From Lentibacillus halodurans (GTDB lineage Bacteria; Bacillota; Bacilli; Bacillales; Amphibacillaceae), in NCBI RefSeq assembly GCF_900112045.1, contig NZ_FOJW01000001.1, forward strand, positions 124,001-188,000: a stretch of 64,000 bases of DNA, read 5' to 3'. The notes below the pieces were generated by a model. It worked only from the letters and a program-made list of their open reading frames with translations, searched no databases and was not told where the DNA came from. How positions within the stretch are numbered: the first letter of the stretch is position 1; every line of letters starts with the position of its first letter. Shown here one piece after another: positions 54,801 through 63,496 of this stretch. Made by a program: the position numbers and the translations under genes.

Positions 54801-54967
54801 CAAAAGTAGTCCTGATGGATACGATTCAGGAATTGGACAAGACGAATGTCACGATCGGATCGGAGATAGGCGACACCTGTCCAGTATGCCGGAAAGGAAG
54901 TGTCGAGGACATCGGGGGCTGCAATACATGTACAAGCTGCGGCGCTCAGCTTAAATGCGGATTATAA
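51841..54967 (+). CDS. nrdJ: Adenosylcobalamin-dependent ribonucleotide reductase, three exons with two group I introns
   Basis: Class II RNR reduces ribonucleotides to deoxyribonucleotides without oxygen, using adenosylcobalamin. Exons are 51841–52635 (265 codons), 52945–53589 (215) and 53849–54967 (372 plus stop); spliced, the protein is 852 residues, normal for the family. The radical-site motif N-P-C479-G-E481 is complete only after splicing, as intron 2 lies between G480 and E481. A redox cysteine is at C189 (YFNCYVMP), and the C-terminus ends with a CPVC…CNTCTSC…C cysteine cluster. ATG 51841 follows AAGGGAGTG. Without splicing, exon 1 stops 12 codons into intron 1. The gene sits between yqhL and mntR, where B. 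subtilis has none, so it may be a later addition. Confidence 0.93.
52636..52944 (+). ncRNA. Group I intron 1 in nrdJ (309 nt, no ORF)
   Basis: The 5' splice site follows the T of GGT at 52635. P1 forms between exon GACGTGGT and the guide sequence GCCTCGTC (52646–52653), ending in the required U·G pair. Core elements are present: P (AATTGCTGGGAA, 52671), Q (CAGCAGCCAAGC, 52764), R (GTTCAACGACCA, 52791) and S (AAGATATGGTCTGA, 52881); R and S give P7 through GACCAT/ATGGTC. The intron ends with G at 52944, after which GCT CAA ATG continues the protein in frame. A 3-bp P10 is possible. There is no homing-endonuclease gene. The core looks like subgroup IA introns of Bacillus phages, by inspection. 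Confidence 0.9.
53590..53848 (+). ncRNA. Group I intron 2 in nrdJ (259 nt, no ORF)
   Basis: The 5' splice site follows GGT at 53589 in the active-site motif. P1 pairs exon CGTGTGGT with guide GCCTCACG (53605–53612), again with one U·U mismatch and a terminal U·G. P (ATTGCTGGGAAG, 53629), Q (CAGCAGCCAAGC, 53665), R (GTTCAGAGACTA, 53698) and S (AGAGATAGTCCGA, 53781) are clear; P7 is GACTA/TAGTC. It ends with G at 53848 and exon 3 starts GAA CAA CCG. A 4-bp P10 (GUUU with GAAC) supports this 3' site. No ORF is inside. Its core is plainly related to intron 1. Confidence 0.9.
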
Positions 54968-55060
54968 AGTGAATCAGACCTTTACAGGCAATTAGATTTA
55001 CATTTTCATTGGAATCTTGATGCATGTCTTACTGCCTGTTAAGGCGGAATAAACTCATTC

Positions 55061-55099
55061 TAAAAGAGGAACGGATTAGCGACCGGTTCCTCTTTTAGT
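55061..55099 (+). terminator. Terminator after nrdJ
   Basis: TAAAAGAGGAACGG pairs with CCGGTTCCTCTTTTA around an 8-base loop, with T-run in the right arm. Confidence 0.85.
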
Positions 55100-55205
55100 T
55101 TGAGTTAATGTAAGAACTTGTCTCTACAGCAGATATCCTGTATGCTTTTAGGGAGAAACATTGTTGCATTCGATAAAAAATTATTCCTATGAAGTGAGTG
55201 ATTCG

Positions 55206-55625
55206 ATGCCTACGCCAAGCATGGAGGATTATATTGAACAGATCCACAATTTGATGGAATCAAAGGGATATGCCCGTGTTTCCGATATTGCTGAAGCATT
55301 ATTGGTACACCCGTCATCTGTCACAAAAATGGTTCAAAAACTGGACAAGGATGGATACCTTAATTACGAAAAATATAGAGGATTTATTTTGACACCGAAA
55401 GGAAAAAAGCTTGGTAAACGGCTTGTTTACCGACATGAATTACTGGAAGAATTTTTGGAGATTATCGGTGTTGACATTGACAAAGTATACGAAGACGTGG
55501 AGGGAATAGAACATCATCTCAGCTGGAATTCCATCGACAGAATAGGTGATCTGGTGCAATATTTCAAAGCCGATGATAAACGTGTCAATGATTTACGAAA
55601 CACTATACAGATAAATGAGGAATAA
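55206..55625 (+). CDS. mntR: Manganese-responsive regulator MntR
   Basis: DtxR/MntR-family repressor that binds Mn2+ and shuts off manganese uptake genes. The 139-residue protein begins [19 protein letters not shown], nearly the B. subtilis start; ligands D8 and E11 are present, with H77 (YRHELLEEF), E99, E102 and H103 ([10 protein letters not shown]). The HTH is [20 protein letters not shown]. The ATG at 55206 is chosen by this homology although its SD (GTGAGTGA) is weak; a longer frame from 55161 exists. The native neighbour yqhO follows. Confidence 0.95.
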   Translation: MPTPSMEDYIEQIHNLMESKGYARVSDIAEALLVHPSSVTKMVQKLDKDGYLNYEKYRGFILTPKGKKLGKRLVYRHELLEEFLEIIGVDIDKVYEDVEGIEHHLSWNSIDRIGDLVQYFKADDKRVNDLRNTIQINEE

Positions 55626-55707
55626 TCAGACAAATCCATTCATTTTGTGTTCTAATTACCCTGATGTGTTCTTACATATATATAAAGACACATAGGGGAG
55701 AGAATAG

Positions 55708-56595
55708 ATGAAAATTGATGGTGTATTTTCAGGCGGTGGTGTTAAAGCATATGCTTTTCTTGGAGCACTCCAGCGTATTTCCGCGTGCAATCATTCATTT
55801 GAAAGGGTAGCCGGATCATCTGCCGGCGCTCTTATCGCAGCTTTTCTGGCGGCAGACTATCAAATTGACGAAATGGATCAAATGGTGCAGGAACTGGATG
55901 CTGAAAAGCTTTTGGACCCCCCTAAATGGACAACAATTATCCCCTTCTCCAAATGGTTAAATCTTTATTTTCAGCTTGGGTTGTATAAAGGAAACAGACT
56001 GGAAAACTGGATCTACAATCTGTTGGCAGCGAAAAATATATACACTTTTCATGATCTGCAGCCTGGTTATTTAAAAGTGGTTGTCAGTGATATATCGCTC
56101 GGTAAACTTGTCGTCATACCGGATGATCTGAAAAGAATTTATGGCATTAATCCGGATTATTTTTCAATTGCCAAAGCAGTGAGAATGAGTGCTGGATTTC
56201 CATATTTTTTTATGCCCAAAAAAATGCCTGGGAAAACGCGTAAAAAAAGCTTGATCGTGGATGGAGGGTTATTAAGCAATTTTCCACTGTGGATTTTTAA
56301 GGATAAGAGCAACCGGAACAAACGCCCGGTATTAGGGGTGAAATTAAGCGGATATGCGGAACATGATCAACCACGTGATGTCCGGAATGCACTTGATATG
56401 TTTCATGCATTATTTTCCACGATGCTAAACGCACATGATGCCCGTTATGTATCTAAATCAGACAAGAATAATATTATTTTCATCCCGGTGGATCATATTG
56501 CTGCAACAGATTTTAAGCTTACATCTGACCAAAAAGAACGATTGGTTTATATTGGAAACCAAAGAGCTGATGCCTTTCTTAAGCATTGGCCTTAG
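55708..56595 (+). CDS. yqhO: Patatin-like phospholipase (YqhO-like)
   Basis: This is a 295-residue serine acyl hydrolase of the patatin/RssA family. Oxyanion-hole motif FSGGGVKAYAFLGA at about residues 6–19, nucleophile elbow G-S-S-A-G (VAGSSAGALIAAF) near 38, and catalytic aspartate in VDGGLLSNFP near 190: both dyad residues are present. No signal peptide is seen, so it probably acts on inner-leaflet or internal lipids. ATG 55708 follows GGGGAGAG. It lies after mntR as in B. subtilis. Substrate unknown. Confidence 0.92.
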   Translation: MKIDGVFSGGGVKAYAFLGALQRISACNHSFERVAGSSAGALIAAFLAADYQIDEMDQMVQELDAEKLLDPPKWTTIIPFSKWLNLYFQLGLYKGNRLENWIYNLLAAKNIYTFHDLQPGYLKVVVSDISLGKLVVIPDDLKRIYGINPDYFSIAKAVRMSAGFPYFFMPKKMPGKTRKKSLIVDGGLLSNFPLWIFKDKSNRNKRPVLGVKLSGYAEHDQPRDVRNALDMFHALFSTMLNAHDARYVSKSDKNNIIFIPVDHIAATDFKLTSDQKERLVYIGNQRADAFLKHWP

Positions 56596-56650
56596 AAAAA
56601 CTTGGCTTTCACTAAGTCTTTGTAGTGAAACCCTTAGTTTTTTTTATAAG
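56596..56650 (+). terminator. Terminator after yqhO
   Basis: An imperfect stem (AAACTTGG-CTTTCACTA with TAGTGAAA-CCCTTAGTTT) is followed by eight Ts. Confidence 0.7.
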
Positions 56651-56701
56651 ATCAACCATAATTTATATCCTCTGACGTTAAAAATGAAAACCGGTCCAGT
56701 T

Positions 56702-57076
56702 TTAAAAGTTGGCCCGGTTTTTTCTTTTTGATTTATTCCCATCAATAACCCGTAAATGGGACGGGCGCTTATTCGGTTTCTTTTTCAAAGGAAACGACTG
56801 CGGATGTTTGGAAGAAGTAACTGATTTGTTTTGCCGCTGACTATATTTGGCTTTTGATTGTTTAACTGCCTGCTTATATTTTTTGGTATCATTTACTGTA
56901 TTTCTTTTTCTGAAAACGAGAAAATAGATTACCGCAAAGACAGCAATCCCAAATCCAAGCATCGTCAGTATATTTGTCAGAAAGGAAGCTGTATTGCTGA
57001 ACAATTGTGTGATTACACCAATTACGGCCAAACCTATAATTGCATAGACCAGCAATGCCCCTTTATTGTTAACCAC
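56702..57076 (-). CDS. yqhP: YqhP-like membrane protein (SA1362 family)
   Basis: This is a 124-residue protein with two hydrophobic helices (LLVYAIIGLAVIGVITQLF at 8–26 and ILTMLGFGIAVFAVIYFLVF at 36–55) and a very basic, lysine-rich tail (KQAVKQSKAKYSQRQNK, ending NKSKRKNRANF). The layout fits the SA1362/YqhP family of unknown function, in its usual position opposite yqhO. AGGAGG precedes the start on the minus strand. An AAAACCGG/CCGGTTTT hairpin at 56688–56719 overlaps its stop codon and may end both converging transcripts. Confidence 0.78.
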   Translation of the reverse strand: MVNNKGALLVYAIIGLAVIGVITQLFSNTASFLTNILTMLGFGIAVFAVIYFLVFRKRNTVNDTKKYKQAVKQSKAKYSQRQNKSVTSSKHPQSFPLKKKPNKRPSHLRVIDGNKSKRKNRANF

Positions 57077-57367
57077 TGGAATCTCCTCCTTTCCTGTTTC
57101 AGTATGGCTTATTATATTTATACCACTATTTCCCGCATTTTTATCATCATTGCTAAAATTTTTAGAGGATAAAATGAGGGTACTCCCCCTTAATTAATAC
57201 TATTTTAATTGTTTCCGTTCCTGTGTAAAATATGCATGATTTAGATAACAATTTATATCTCTATTTTACTAGAAAACAGTTGAGTTAACCACTGTCAGAG
57301 GGCTATTTCGCAAATGTCATGATTGGTTTTTCGTTGATTGGTAACAATACAAATGGAGGTGGTTTTA

Positions 57368-57886
57368 GTGGAAAATCAGGATAAACGATTGGAACAGCAT
57401 AAACAAGAGGAACCAGTGAGCCTTCTGTCCAGGTCATTGTTGACAGGATTTATTGGCGGTTTACTCGGGGGGTTTTTTGGAGTCGTTTTGTACTATTTTA
57501 ATTTTTCGGAGGTTGCCCCGAAGAGTTATCTGTTGCGTTCCTGGCTTACGGCAGGCTGGATCGACACTTGGCTTGGTACGGTTTTGTCGATATTAATGAT
57601 TGGCATTCTTTCATTGCTGACAGCGTTTATTTACTTTGTACTGTTGAAAAAAGTAAATTCACTCTGGATGGGTGCTGCATACGGGCTTGTGCTGTGGTTT
57701 ATCGTTTTTTATGTCATTCAGCCAATCTTTCCGAACATACCCCATTTGACGGATTTTAGTGGAGATACGATTGTTTCCACAATCTGTTTGTATATATTAT
57801 ATGGTACTTTTATTGGTTATTCGATTTCATACGATTACAATGAAACAATGCATCAATTAAGAGGAAGAGAGAAACCAAAAAGCTAA
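57368..57886 (+). CDS. yqhR: YqhR-like conserved membrane protein
   Basis: This is a 172-residue protein with an N-terminal hydrophilic stretch and four helices (SLLTGFIGGLLGGFFGVVLY, TVLSILMIGILSLLTAFIYF, AAYGLVLWFIVFYVI and TICLYILYGTFIGYSI). It fits YqhR, found before aroQ in Bacillaceae; function unknown. GTG 57368 lies 7 bases after GGAGGTGG; an ATG 30 bases upstream overlaps that site. The C-terminus is charged and cytoplasmic. Confidence 0.83.
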   Translation: MENQDKRLEQHKQEEPVSLLSRSLLTGFIGGLLGGFFGVVLYYFNFSEVAPKSYLLRSWLTAGWIDTWLGTVLSILMIGILSLLTAFIYFVLLKKVNSLWMGAAYGLVLWFIVFYVIQPIFPNIPHLTDFSGDTIVSTICLYILYGTFIGYSISYDYNETMHQLRGREKPKS

Positions 57887-57977
57887 TTTCGAAGTTTAGC
57901 ATTATTCAATCGTTTTAGTTTATGGTAAACTGGAACAGTCCATAACTATTATGATTGATAAAGGATGAATGGTAACT

Positions 57978-58412
57978 ATGAACCGTCTTTTACTGATGAA
58001 TGGACCAAATATTAATTTACTTGGGAAACGAGAAAAAGACATTTACGGCAATTTTACATTACAGATGATTGAGGAGGAACTGACAGAATTAGTGCGGGCA
58101 TACGAAGGTGACCTGGATTGTTTTCAGTCGAACCATGAAGGGGAACTGATCGACTGTCTGCATCGTGCGAATGAATCTTCATATGATGGGGTTATTTTTA
58201 ATCCTGCCGCATACACACATACGAGTATCGCATTACGTGATGCGATTGCCGCAATCCAGATTCCTGTCATTGAGGTGCACATTTCAAACATTCATAGCCG
58301 TGAATCTTTTCGACAGCAGTCGATGCTTGCATCGGTTTGTTATGGACAGATCGCAGGCTTGGGCAAGAAGGGCTATAGGCTCGCAGCACTAGCCTTCCTG
58401 GAAAATAAATAG
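57978..58412 (+). CDS. aroQ: 3-Dehydroquinate dehydratase, type II
   Basis: Dehydrates 3-dehydroquinate in the shikimate pathway (dodecameric type II enzyme). The 144-residue protein has MNGPNINLLGKRE at residues 6–18, the catalytic tyrosine region DIYGNFTL, NHEGELIDCLH near 57, FNPAAYTHTSIALRDA near 75 and the catalytic histidine in EVHISNIHSRESFR near 103. ATG 57978 is chosen; ATG 57969, nine bases earlier, is possible with AAAGG. It precedes yqhT and efp, as in B. subtilis. Confidence 0.93.
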   Translation: MNRLLLMNGPNINLLGKREKDIYGNFTLQMIEEELTELVRAYEGDLDCFQSNHEGELIDCLHRANESSYDGVIFNPAAYTHTSIALRDAIAAIQIPVIEVHISNIHSRESFRQQSMLASVCYGQIAGLGKKGYRLAALAFLENK

Positions 58413-58427
58413 AAAGGTATGATTTTG

Positions 58428-59489
58428 ATGGGGAAATTAAACAGTCTTCGAAAACAATTACACGAAAATAACCTGGACGCTATTTTAATTGCCAGTCCAA
58501 TCAACAGAAGATATATAACAGGTTTCACCGGTACTGCCGGTGCGGCCGTGATAAGTCAGCACGATGCGCGCTTCATTACCGATTTCCGTTACATAGAACA
58601 AGCAAATGAACAGGCTGCCGGATTTACAGTTGTCGAACATAAACAATTAATCCATAAGGAAATCAATGAACAATTAAAGCAAATGGGTGTAAAACGTATC
58701 GGTTTTGAAAAAGAGCACGTAACTTTCTCGACATATGAGCTTTATCAAGAGACGTTCGAAGCTGAACTGGCCCCTGTAAGCGGACTGGTGGAGAAACTCC
58801 GTCTTGTCAAATCAGAAGATGAACTGACGGTATTAAAACAGGCAGCCCAAATTGCTGATGAGGCATTTGAACATATTCAGGGTTATATTAAGCCAGGTGT
58901 TAAGGAAATGGACATCTCTAATGAACTTGAATTTTTTATGCGAAGACAAGGAGCAACTTCCTCCAGTTTTGACATTATTGTTGCATCAGGTTATCGGGCT
59001 GCCCTTCCACACGGTGTGGCTTCCGATAAGGCAATTCAGTCAGGAGAACTTGTAACGATGGACTATGGTGCATTGTTAAATGGCTACTGCTCTGATACGA
59101 CCAGAACAGTTGCTGTCGGAGAAATCAGTGATGAACTTAAGCAGATCTACAACACTGTTCTGGAAGCACAGCTGCGGGGTGTTGACGGTATAAAACCGGG
59201 TATGACCGGAAAAGAAGCTGATGCCTTAACAAGAGACTATATAAAAGAAAAAGGATTTGGCGATTACTTTGGCCATTCCACAGGACATGGTCTTGGTATG
59301 GAAGTGCATGAGGGACCGGGTCTGTCATATCGGTCTGACAAAAAGCTGGAACCTGGAATGGTTGTCACAGTAGAACCTGGTATTTATATTCCGAATGTTG
59401 GCGGCTGCCGTATTGAAGATGATATCGTTATAATAGAATCAGCCAATGAACGGCTGACACAGGCAACGAAAGCATTTATCCAGCTATAA
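58428..59489 (+). CDS. yqhT: Xaa-Pro dipeptidase/aminopeptidase (YqhT)
   Basis: This is an M24 metallopeptidase that removes residues before proline, 353 residues. The creatinase N-domain (1–125) precedes the catalytic domain with metal ligands in [16 protein letters not shown] (two Asp), [14 protein letters not shown] (His), [10 protein letters not shown] (Glu) and RIEDDIVI (Glu). ATG 58428 lies 9 bases after AAAGGT; ATG 58419 is too close. It sits 19 bases before efp: EF-P solves polyproline stalling and this enzyme degrades proline-containing peptides, a conserved pairing. Confidence 0.94.
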   Translation: MGKLNSLRKQLHENNLDAILIASPINRRYITGFTGTAGAAVISQHDARFITDFRYIEQANEQAAGFTVVEHKQLIHKEINEQLKQMGVKRIGFEKEHVTFSTYELYQETFEAELAPVSGLVEKLRLVKSEDELTVLKQAAQIADEAFEHIQGYIKPGVKEMDISNELEFFMRRQGATSSSFDIIVASGYRAALPHGVASDKAIQSGELVTMDYGALLNGYCSDTTRTVAVGEISDELKQIYNTVLEAQLRGVDGIKPGMTGKEADALTRDYIKEKGFGDYFGHSTGHGLGMEVHEGPGLSYRSDKKLEPGMVVTVEPGIYIPNVGGCRIEDDIVIIESANERLTQATKAFIQL

Positions 59490-59508
59490 GCCAAAGGAGG
59501 ATTTTGAT

Positions 59509-60066
59509 ATGATTTCAGTAAATGATTTTAAGACTGGTTTAACGATTGAAATTGATAATGATGCTTGGCAAGTGATGGAGTTCCAGCACGTCAAACCAGG
59601 AAAAGGTGCTGCTTTTGTCCGATCCAAACTTAGGAATGTACGGAATGGCAATATCCAGGAGAAAACGTTCCGTGCCGGTGAAAAGGTTAATAAAGCCCAT
59701 ATTGAAAACAGAAAGATGCAATATTTATACGCATCCGGCAGCAGTCATGCATTTATGGATACGAACACATATGAGCAGGTGGAACTGCAAACAGGCCAGA
59801 TTAAAAATGAGTTAAACTTCATGAAGGAAAATATGGAAGTGTCCATTATCACATATGAAGGTGAAGTACTCGGTGTAGATCTTCCGAAAAATGTGGAATT
59901 AACTGTAGCGGAAACTGAGCCGGGCTTGAAAGGGGATACAGCGAGCGGAGGAACAAAACCTGCAACACTGGAAACTGGTTATGTTGTTCAGGTGCCACTC
60001 TTTATCAATGAAGGTGATGTGCTGGTGATCAGTACTACGGAAGGTAAATATGTATCCAGAGCTTAG
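59509..60066 (+). CDS. efp: Translation elongation factor P
   Basis: EF-P relieves ribosomes stalled at polyproline stretches. The 185-residue protein has three beta-barrel domains; the loop with the modifiable residue is KPGKGAAF (K at position 32), equal to the 5-aminopentanol-modified lysine of B. subtilis EF-P. ATG 59509 follows AAAGGAGG. It ends the aroQ-yqhT-efp group and a terminator follows. Confidence 0.97.
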   Translation: MISVNDFKTGLTIEIDNDAWQVMEFQHVKPGKGAAFVRSKLRNVRNGNIQEKTFRAGEKVNKAHIENRKMQYLYASGSSHAFMDTNTYEQVELQTGQIKNELNFMKENMEVSIITYEGEVLGVDLPKNVELTVAETEPGLKGDTASGGTKPATLETGYVVQVPLFINEGDVLVISTTEGKYVSRA

Positions 60067-60090
60067 TTAAATAATCCATTGTCCAAGCGA

Positions 60091-60120
60091 AGCGATCCTG
60101 TATGCGGGGTCGCTTTTTTA
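60091..60120 (+). terminator. Terminator after efp
   Basis: AGCGATCC pairs with GGGTCGCT (one G·T) around a 7-base loop, followed by six Ts. Confidence 0.85.
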
Positions 60121-60145
60121 ATGCGCTTTTTATTGCATATCGGGG

Positions 60146-60173
60146 TCATAATTTGTTTTTCCCGACATACATT
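60146..60173 (+). promoter_or_regulatory. Sigma-E-type promoter of the spoIIIA operon
   Basis: TCATAAT (60146–60152), 13 bases, then CATACATT (60166–60173) matches the mother-cell sigma-E consensus (-10 CATACAHT). It is 34 bases before the spoIIIAA start, where a sigma-E promoter is expected. Confidence 0.7.
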
Positions 60174-60206
60174 TACTAACAAGCATTGTAAAGGTGAGGA
60201 CTTGTG

Positions 60207-61184
60207 ATGGAAGAAATATTAGGTTTATTCCCAGAGTCGATAAGACAGGCAGTCAAAAAAAGGATTGATAACCGCTGGGACAGGATACAGGAGATCCGGC
60301 TCAGGCTGCAGCAGCCAATTGAACTGGTTTTTGACGACCATGCAGAATGGCTTTACAGTGTAAGGCCGGACAGGAACGACAGTATATTTGTACTGAATCA
60401 GCTGAGTGAATTTTCCCTCTATCGGATGGAGGACGAATTGCGTGAAGGATACGTTACCATCGAAGGCGGACACCGTGTCGGGATATCAGGCAAAGTGAAT
60501 ACATTGCATGGACAAGTTAAGGCAATCCAGTATATCGCTTTTTTTAACATTCGGATTGCCAAACAAAAAATCGGTGCGGCACTGCCACTTATTCCGTATC
60601 TTCATCACCATCAATATCTCAATACACTGATGATTGGTCCGCCGCAAACGGGCAAGACGACTTTAATTCGCGATTTGGCCCGCCTGATTGGTACAGGCTG
60701 GGAAAAAGCAGACGCACAAAAAGTCGGAGTTGTCGATGAACGGTCCGAAATTGGCGGTTCAAAAAAAGGTATCCCGCAACATGATTTAGGGATCAGGACG
60801 GATGTGATGGATGCCTGCCCAAAAGATGAGGGGATGATGATGATGATCAGATCAATGTCCCCGGAAATACTGGTTGTCGATGAAATTGGCAGTGAGTCTG
60901 ATGTGGGAGCTTTAATGGAAGCCATGAATGCTGGGGTGATTGTCATATGCACTATTCACGGCAATTCGCTGGAGGCATTGCAAAAGCGCCCGTCTTTACG
61001 GCCGTTATTTGCCCAACAAGTTTTTCATCGTTTTGTCTTATTGGACAAGCAGCATAAACCTGGTGACATTCAGCGTATTTATAACCAAAGTGGGGAAAAT
61101 CTTTTGCAGAAACCGAGGTGCGTAACGAATGCAGTGGATTGGCGCGCTTCTTTTCATCGGGACCACAACACTGGTAGGATTTGA
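60207..61184 (+). CDS. spoIIIAA: Stage III sporulation protein AA
   Basis: AAA+/secretion-type ATPase that powers the SpoIIIA–SpoIIQ feeding-tube complex across the mother cell–forespore membranes. It has 325 residues (B. subtilis 307), with Walker A GPPQTGKTTLIRDL near residue 147, VVDERSEIGGS near 172 and Walker B ILVVDEIGSE near 220. ATG 60207 follows AAGGTGAGGA. It extends 56 bases into spoIIIAB, an unusually long overlap caused by a C-terminal extension of some 15–20 residues. Confidence 0.94.
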   Translation: MEEILGLFPESIRQAVKKRIDNRWDRIQEIRLRLQQPIELVFDDHAEWLYSVRPDRNDSIFVLNQLSEFSLYRMEDELREGYVTIEGGHRVGISGKVNTLHGQVKAIQYIAFFNIRIAKQKIGAALPLIPYLHHHQYLNTLMIGPPQTGKTTLIRDLARLIGTGWEKADAQKVGVVDERSEIGGSKKGIPQHDLGIRTDVMDACPKDEGMMMMIRSMSPEILVVDEIGSESDVGALMEAMNAGVIVICTIHGNSLEALQKRPSLRPLFAQQVFHRFVLLDKQHKPGDIQRIYNQSGENLLQKPRCVTNAVDWRASFHRDHNTGRI

Positions 61185-61641
61185 TATCAGTAAAAAATTG
61201 AATGAAAGACCACAACATATCAGACAAATGAAAAATGCTTTACAAATTCTGGAGGCAGAAATTCTTTATAGTCAATTACCGCTGCCGGAAGTATTTGCGA
61301 TCATAGCAAAACAAATTCCGCAGCCGATAAGCTCATATTTTAACGATTTAGAGGTTTCGCTGCGTCAGTATCATGTTGATCTATACAGTGTCTGGAATAA
61401 GCATACGGATGAGCTAATTGATATGTCAGCACTTGGTTCCAATGAAGGTGAAATTTTGAAACAGTTTGGCAGGACACTCGGACAGCATGATTTTGACCAG
61501 CAGCAAAAACATATTCATTTGACGATTAAACACCTGGACCGCGAGCTGGATGAAGCCAGAGACCAGCAGTATAAATACAGTAAAATGGCAAAAAGTTTGG
61601 GTCTCTTGTGCGGTATCTTCGTCGTATTGTTGCTTATTTAG
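61129..61641 (+). CDS. spoIIIAB: Stage III sporulation protein AB
   Basis: This is a 170-residue component of the SpoIIIA complex with a GspF-like helical fold. N-terminal membrane segment (MQWIGALLFIGTTTLVGFDI), central helical domain (LQILEAEILYSQLPLPEVF) and C-terminal membrane helix (LGLLCGIFVVLLLI). It overlaps spoIIIAA by 56 bases and is followed closely by spoIIIAC. Confidence 0.93.
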   Translation: MQWIGALLFIGTTTLVGFDISKKLNERPQHIRQMKNALQILEAEILYSQLPLPEVFAIIAKQIPQPISSYFNDLEVSLRQYHVDLYSVWNKHTDELIDMSALGSNEGEILKQFGRTLGQHDFDQQQKHIHLTIKHLDRELDEARDQQYKYSKMAKSLGLLCGIFVVLLLI

Positions 61642-61660
61642 CAGGGAAAGGAGTACTTCA

Positions 61661-61867
61661 ATGGCTCTTGATGCATCCATATTATTTCAAATTGCAGGGA
61701 TCGGCATTATTGTTGCATTAATTCACACGATATTGAAGCAGATGGGGAAGGAAGAAATTGCACAATTTGCGACACTGGTGGGCTTTATTATTGTATTGGT
61801 CATCGTCATTAACGGCCTTTCCGATCTATTTCAGCAGATTAAATCCGTATTCCTTTTCCAGGGGTAG
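61661..61867 (+). CDS. spoIIIAC: Stage III sporulation protein AC
   Basis: This is a 68-residue protein with two membrane helices (ILFQIAGIGIIVALIHTIL and FATLVGFIIVLVIVINGL), the exact length of B. subtilis SpoIIIAC. ATG 61661 follows AAAGGAG. Part of the membrane platform of the feeding tube. Confidence 0.93.
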   Translation: MALDASILFQIAGIGIIVALIHTILKQMGKEEIAQFATLVGFIIVLVIVINGLSDLFQQIKSVFLFQG

Positions 61868-61873
61868 TCATCA

Positions 61874-62266
61874 ATGGATATCATTCAAATTGTTGTGATT
61901 GGAATCATTGCTAGTATTCTTTACATCATATTGAAAGAACTCAATGCTTCCTTTGCATTTTTTATAGTGCTTATAACGACTATCCTGATTTTTTTGGTTA
62001 TCATTCAACAAATTGGTGTTATTTTTCAATTGATTGAGTCATTGGGAAATAAAGCAAATGTTGATGGCATGTATATGGAAACCATTCTAAAAATCATTGG
62101 GATAGCCTACATTGCTGAGCTTGGTGCAAACCTTACCAAGGATGCTGGACTCCAGTCAGTAGCAGCCAAAATTGAACTTGCAGGAAAAATATCCATACTT
62201 TTGCTGGCTATTCCCATCATTACGGCGGTTATCGAAGCCATTTTAAGTTTCGTCGATTCTGTTTGA
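61874..62266 (+). CDS. spoIIIAD: Stage III sporulation protein AD
   Basis: This is a 130-residue membrane protein with three to four helices and the C-terminal pattern GANLTKDAGLQSVAAKIELA, then LLLAIPIITAVIEAIL. It is homologous to SpoIIIAC over its first part. It lies 6 bases after spoIIIAC; SD is GGGG, modest. Confidence 0.92.
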   Translation: MDIIQIVVIGIIASILYIILKELNASFAFFIVLITTILIFLVIIQQIGVIFQLIESLGNKANVDGMYMETILKIIGIAYIAELGANLTKDAGLQSVAAKIELAGKISILLLAIPIITAVIEAILSFVDSV

Positions 62267-62286
62267 CACAGTCCAGGAAAGGAGTA

Positions 62287-63486
62287 ATGCGCCGAGTGAA
62301 ACAAAAAAAACGGATAGCCGGAATTGCTTTCATTCTGCTGTTACTCCTTATGGGTCAAATGACTGTTTCGGCTGCAGAAGAAGAGGAAGAACTGAATCCG
62401 GAAGATATCGAGGAACAAATACTGAATGATGTTGAGCTTGATGGTGTTCAATCATACTGGAGCAGGCTTGTAAATGATTACGGCGGCTATGTACCGGAAC
62501 TTGAAAAAACGAGTATTTATGAATTTATTAAAGATAATGAATCTTTTTCCATTAAAAATACATTATCGGGTCTCGTTGAATATTTACTGCATGAACTGAT
62601 TCTGAATGGAAAATTATTAGGCACTTTGCTCATGCTGACCTTATTCTCGATTATTTTGCAAACGATGCATACGGCTTTTGAAAAAAGTGCCATCAGCAAG
62701 ATAGCCTATTATGTTGTCTATATTGTACTCATATATCTGGCTCTGAATAGCTTTTATTTGGCGGTTTCCTATGCAAATGATGCCATCGACACAATGAGCA
62801 GTTTCATGATTGCTTTATTGCCGCTTATTCTGGGGATTATGGCCACCCTTGGCAATGTTATCACGGTTTCATTCTTTCACCCGATTATTATATTTCTTAT
62901 TAACTTGAGTGGCGTGCTTGTCTCTAAATTTATTTTGCCATTATTATTTCTGTCTGCACTATTATTAATTGTCAGCAGCTTAAATGACAATTATAAGGTT
63001 ACGAATCTGGCAAATTTATTCAAACAAGCCGGGATGGGAACGCTGGGTGTTTTTTTAACCATATTTTTAGGTGTCATGTCAGTACAAGGTGCATCAAGTG
63101 CAGTACAGGATGGTGTGGCGATGAAAACAACCAAATTTATTACCGGCAATTTTATCCCGGTAGTCGGAAGGACGTTCACGGATGCGACCGACACGATTTT
63201 AAGCGCATCGTTATTGTTAAAAAATGCTGTTGGAATTGTCGGTGTATTGATTATTATATTGATCGCCATATTTCCGGCTATTAAAGTTTTTGCCATTGCG
63301 CTGATATACAAGCTGGCTGCAGCGATATTACAGCCGGTCGGTGATGGGCCGGTAATCACAACATTAGATACGATCAGTAAATATATCGTATTAATTCTTG
63401 CCTGTCTTTTGGTTGTAACACTCATGTTTTTCCTGTCAATTGTCATTTTAGTCGTTGCAAGTAATATAACCATTCTCCTGCGTTAG
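62287..63486 (+). CDS. spoIIIAE: Stage III sporulation protein AE
   Basis: This is a large polytopic membrane protein of the SpoIIIA complex, 399 residues. It has a signal sequence (IAGIAFILLLLLMGQMTVSA, cleavage likely after SAA), an acidic segment (EEEEELNPEDIEEQIL) and about seven membrane helices. ATG 62287 is only 2 bases after GGAG; GTG 62296, 11 bases after it, is an equally good start. It ends just before spoIIIAF. Confidence 0.93.
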   Translation: MRRVKQKKRIAGIAFILLLLLMGQMTVSAAEEEEELNPEDIEEQILNDVELDGVQSYWSRLVNDYGGYVPELEKTSIYEFIKDNESFSIKNTLSGLVEYLLHELILNGKLLGTLLMLTLFSIILQTMHTAFEKSAISKIAYYVVYIVLIYLALNSFYLAVSYANDAIDTMSSFMIALLPLILGIMATLGNVITVSFFHPIIIFLINLSGVLVSKFILPLLFLSALLLIVSSLNDNYKVTNLANLFKQAGMGTLGVFLTIFLGVMSVQGASSAVQDGVAMKTTKFITGNFIPVVGRTFTDATDTILSASLLLKNAVGIVGVLIIILIAIFPAIKVFAIALIYKLAAAILQPVGDGPVITTLDTISKYIVLILACLLVVTLMFFLSIVILVVASNITILLR

Positions 63487-63496
63487 GGGTGGAAAA

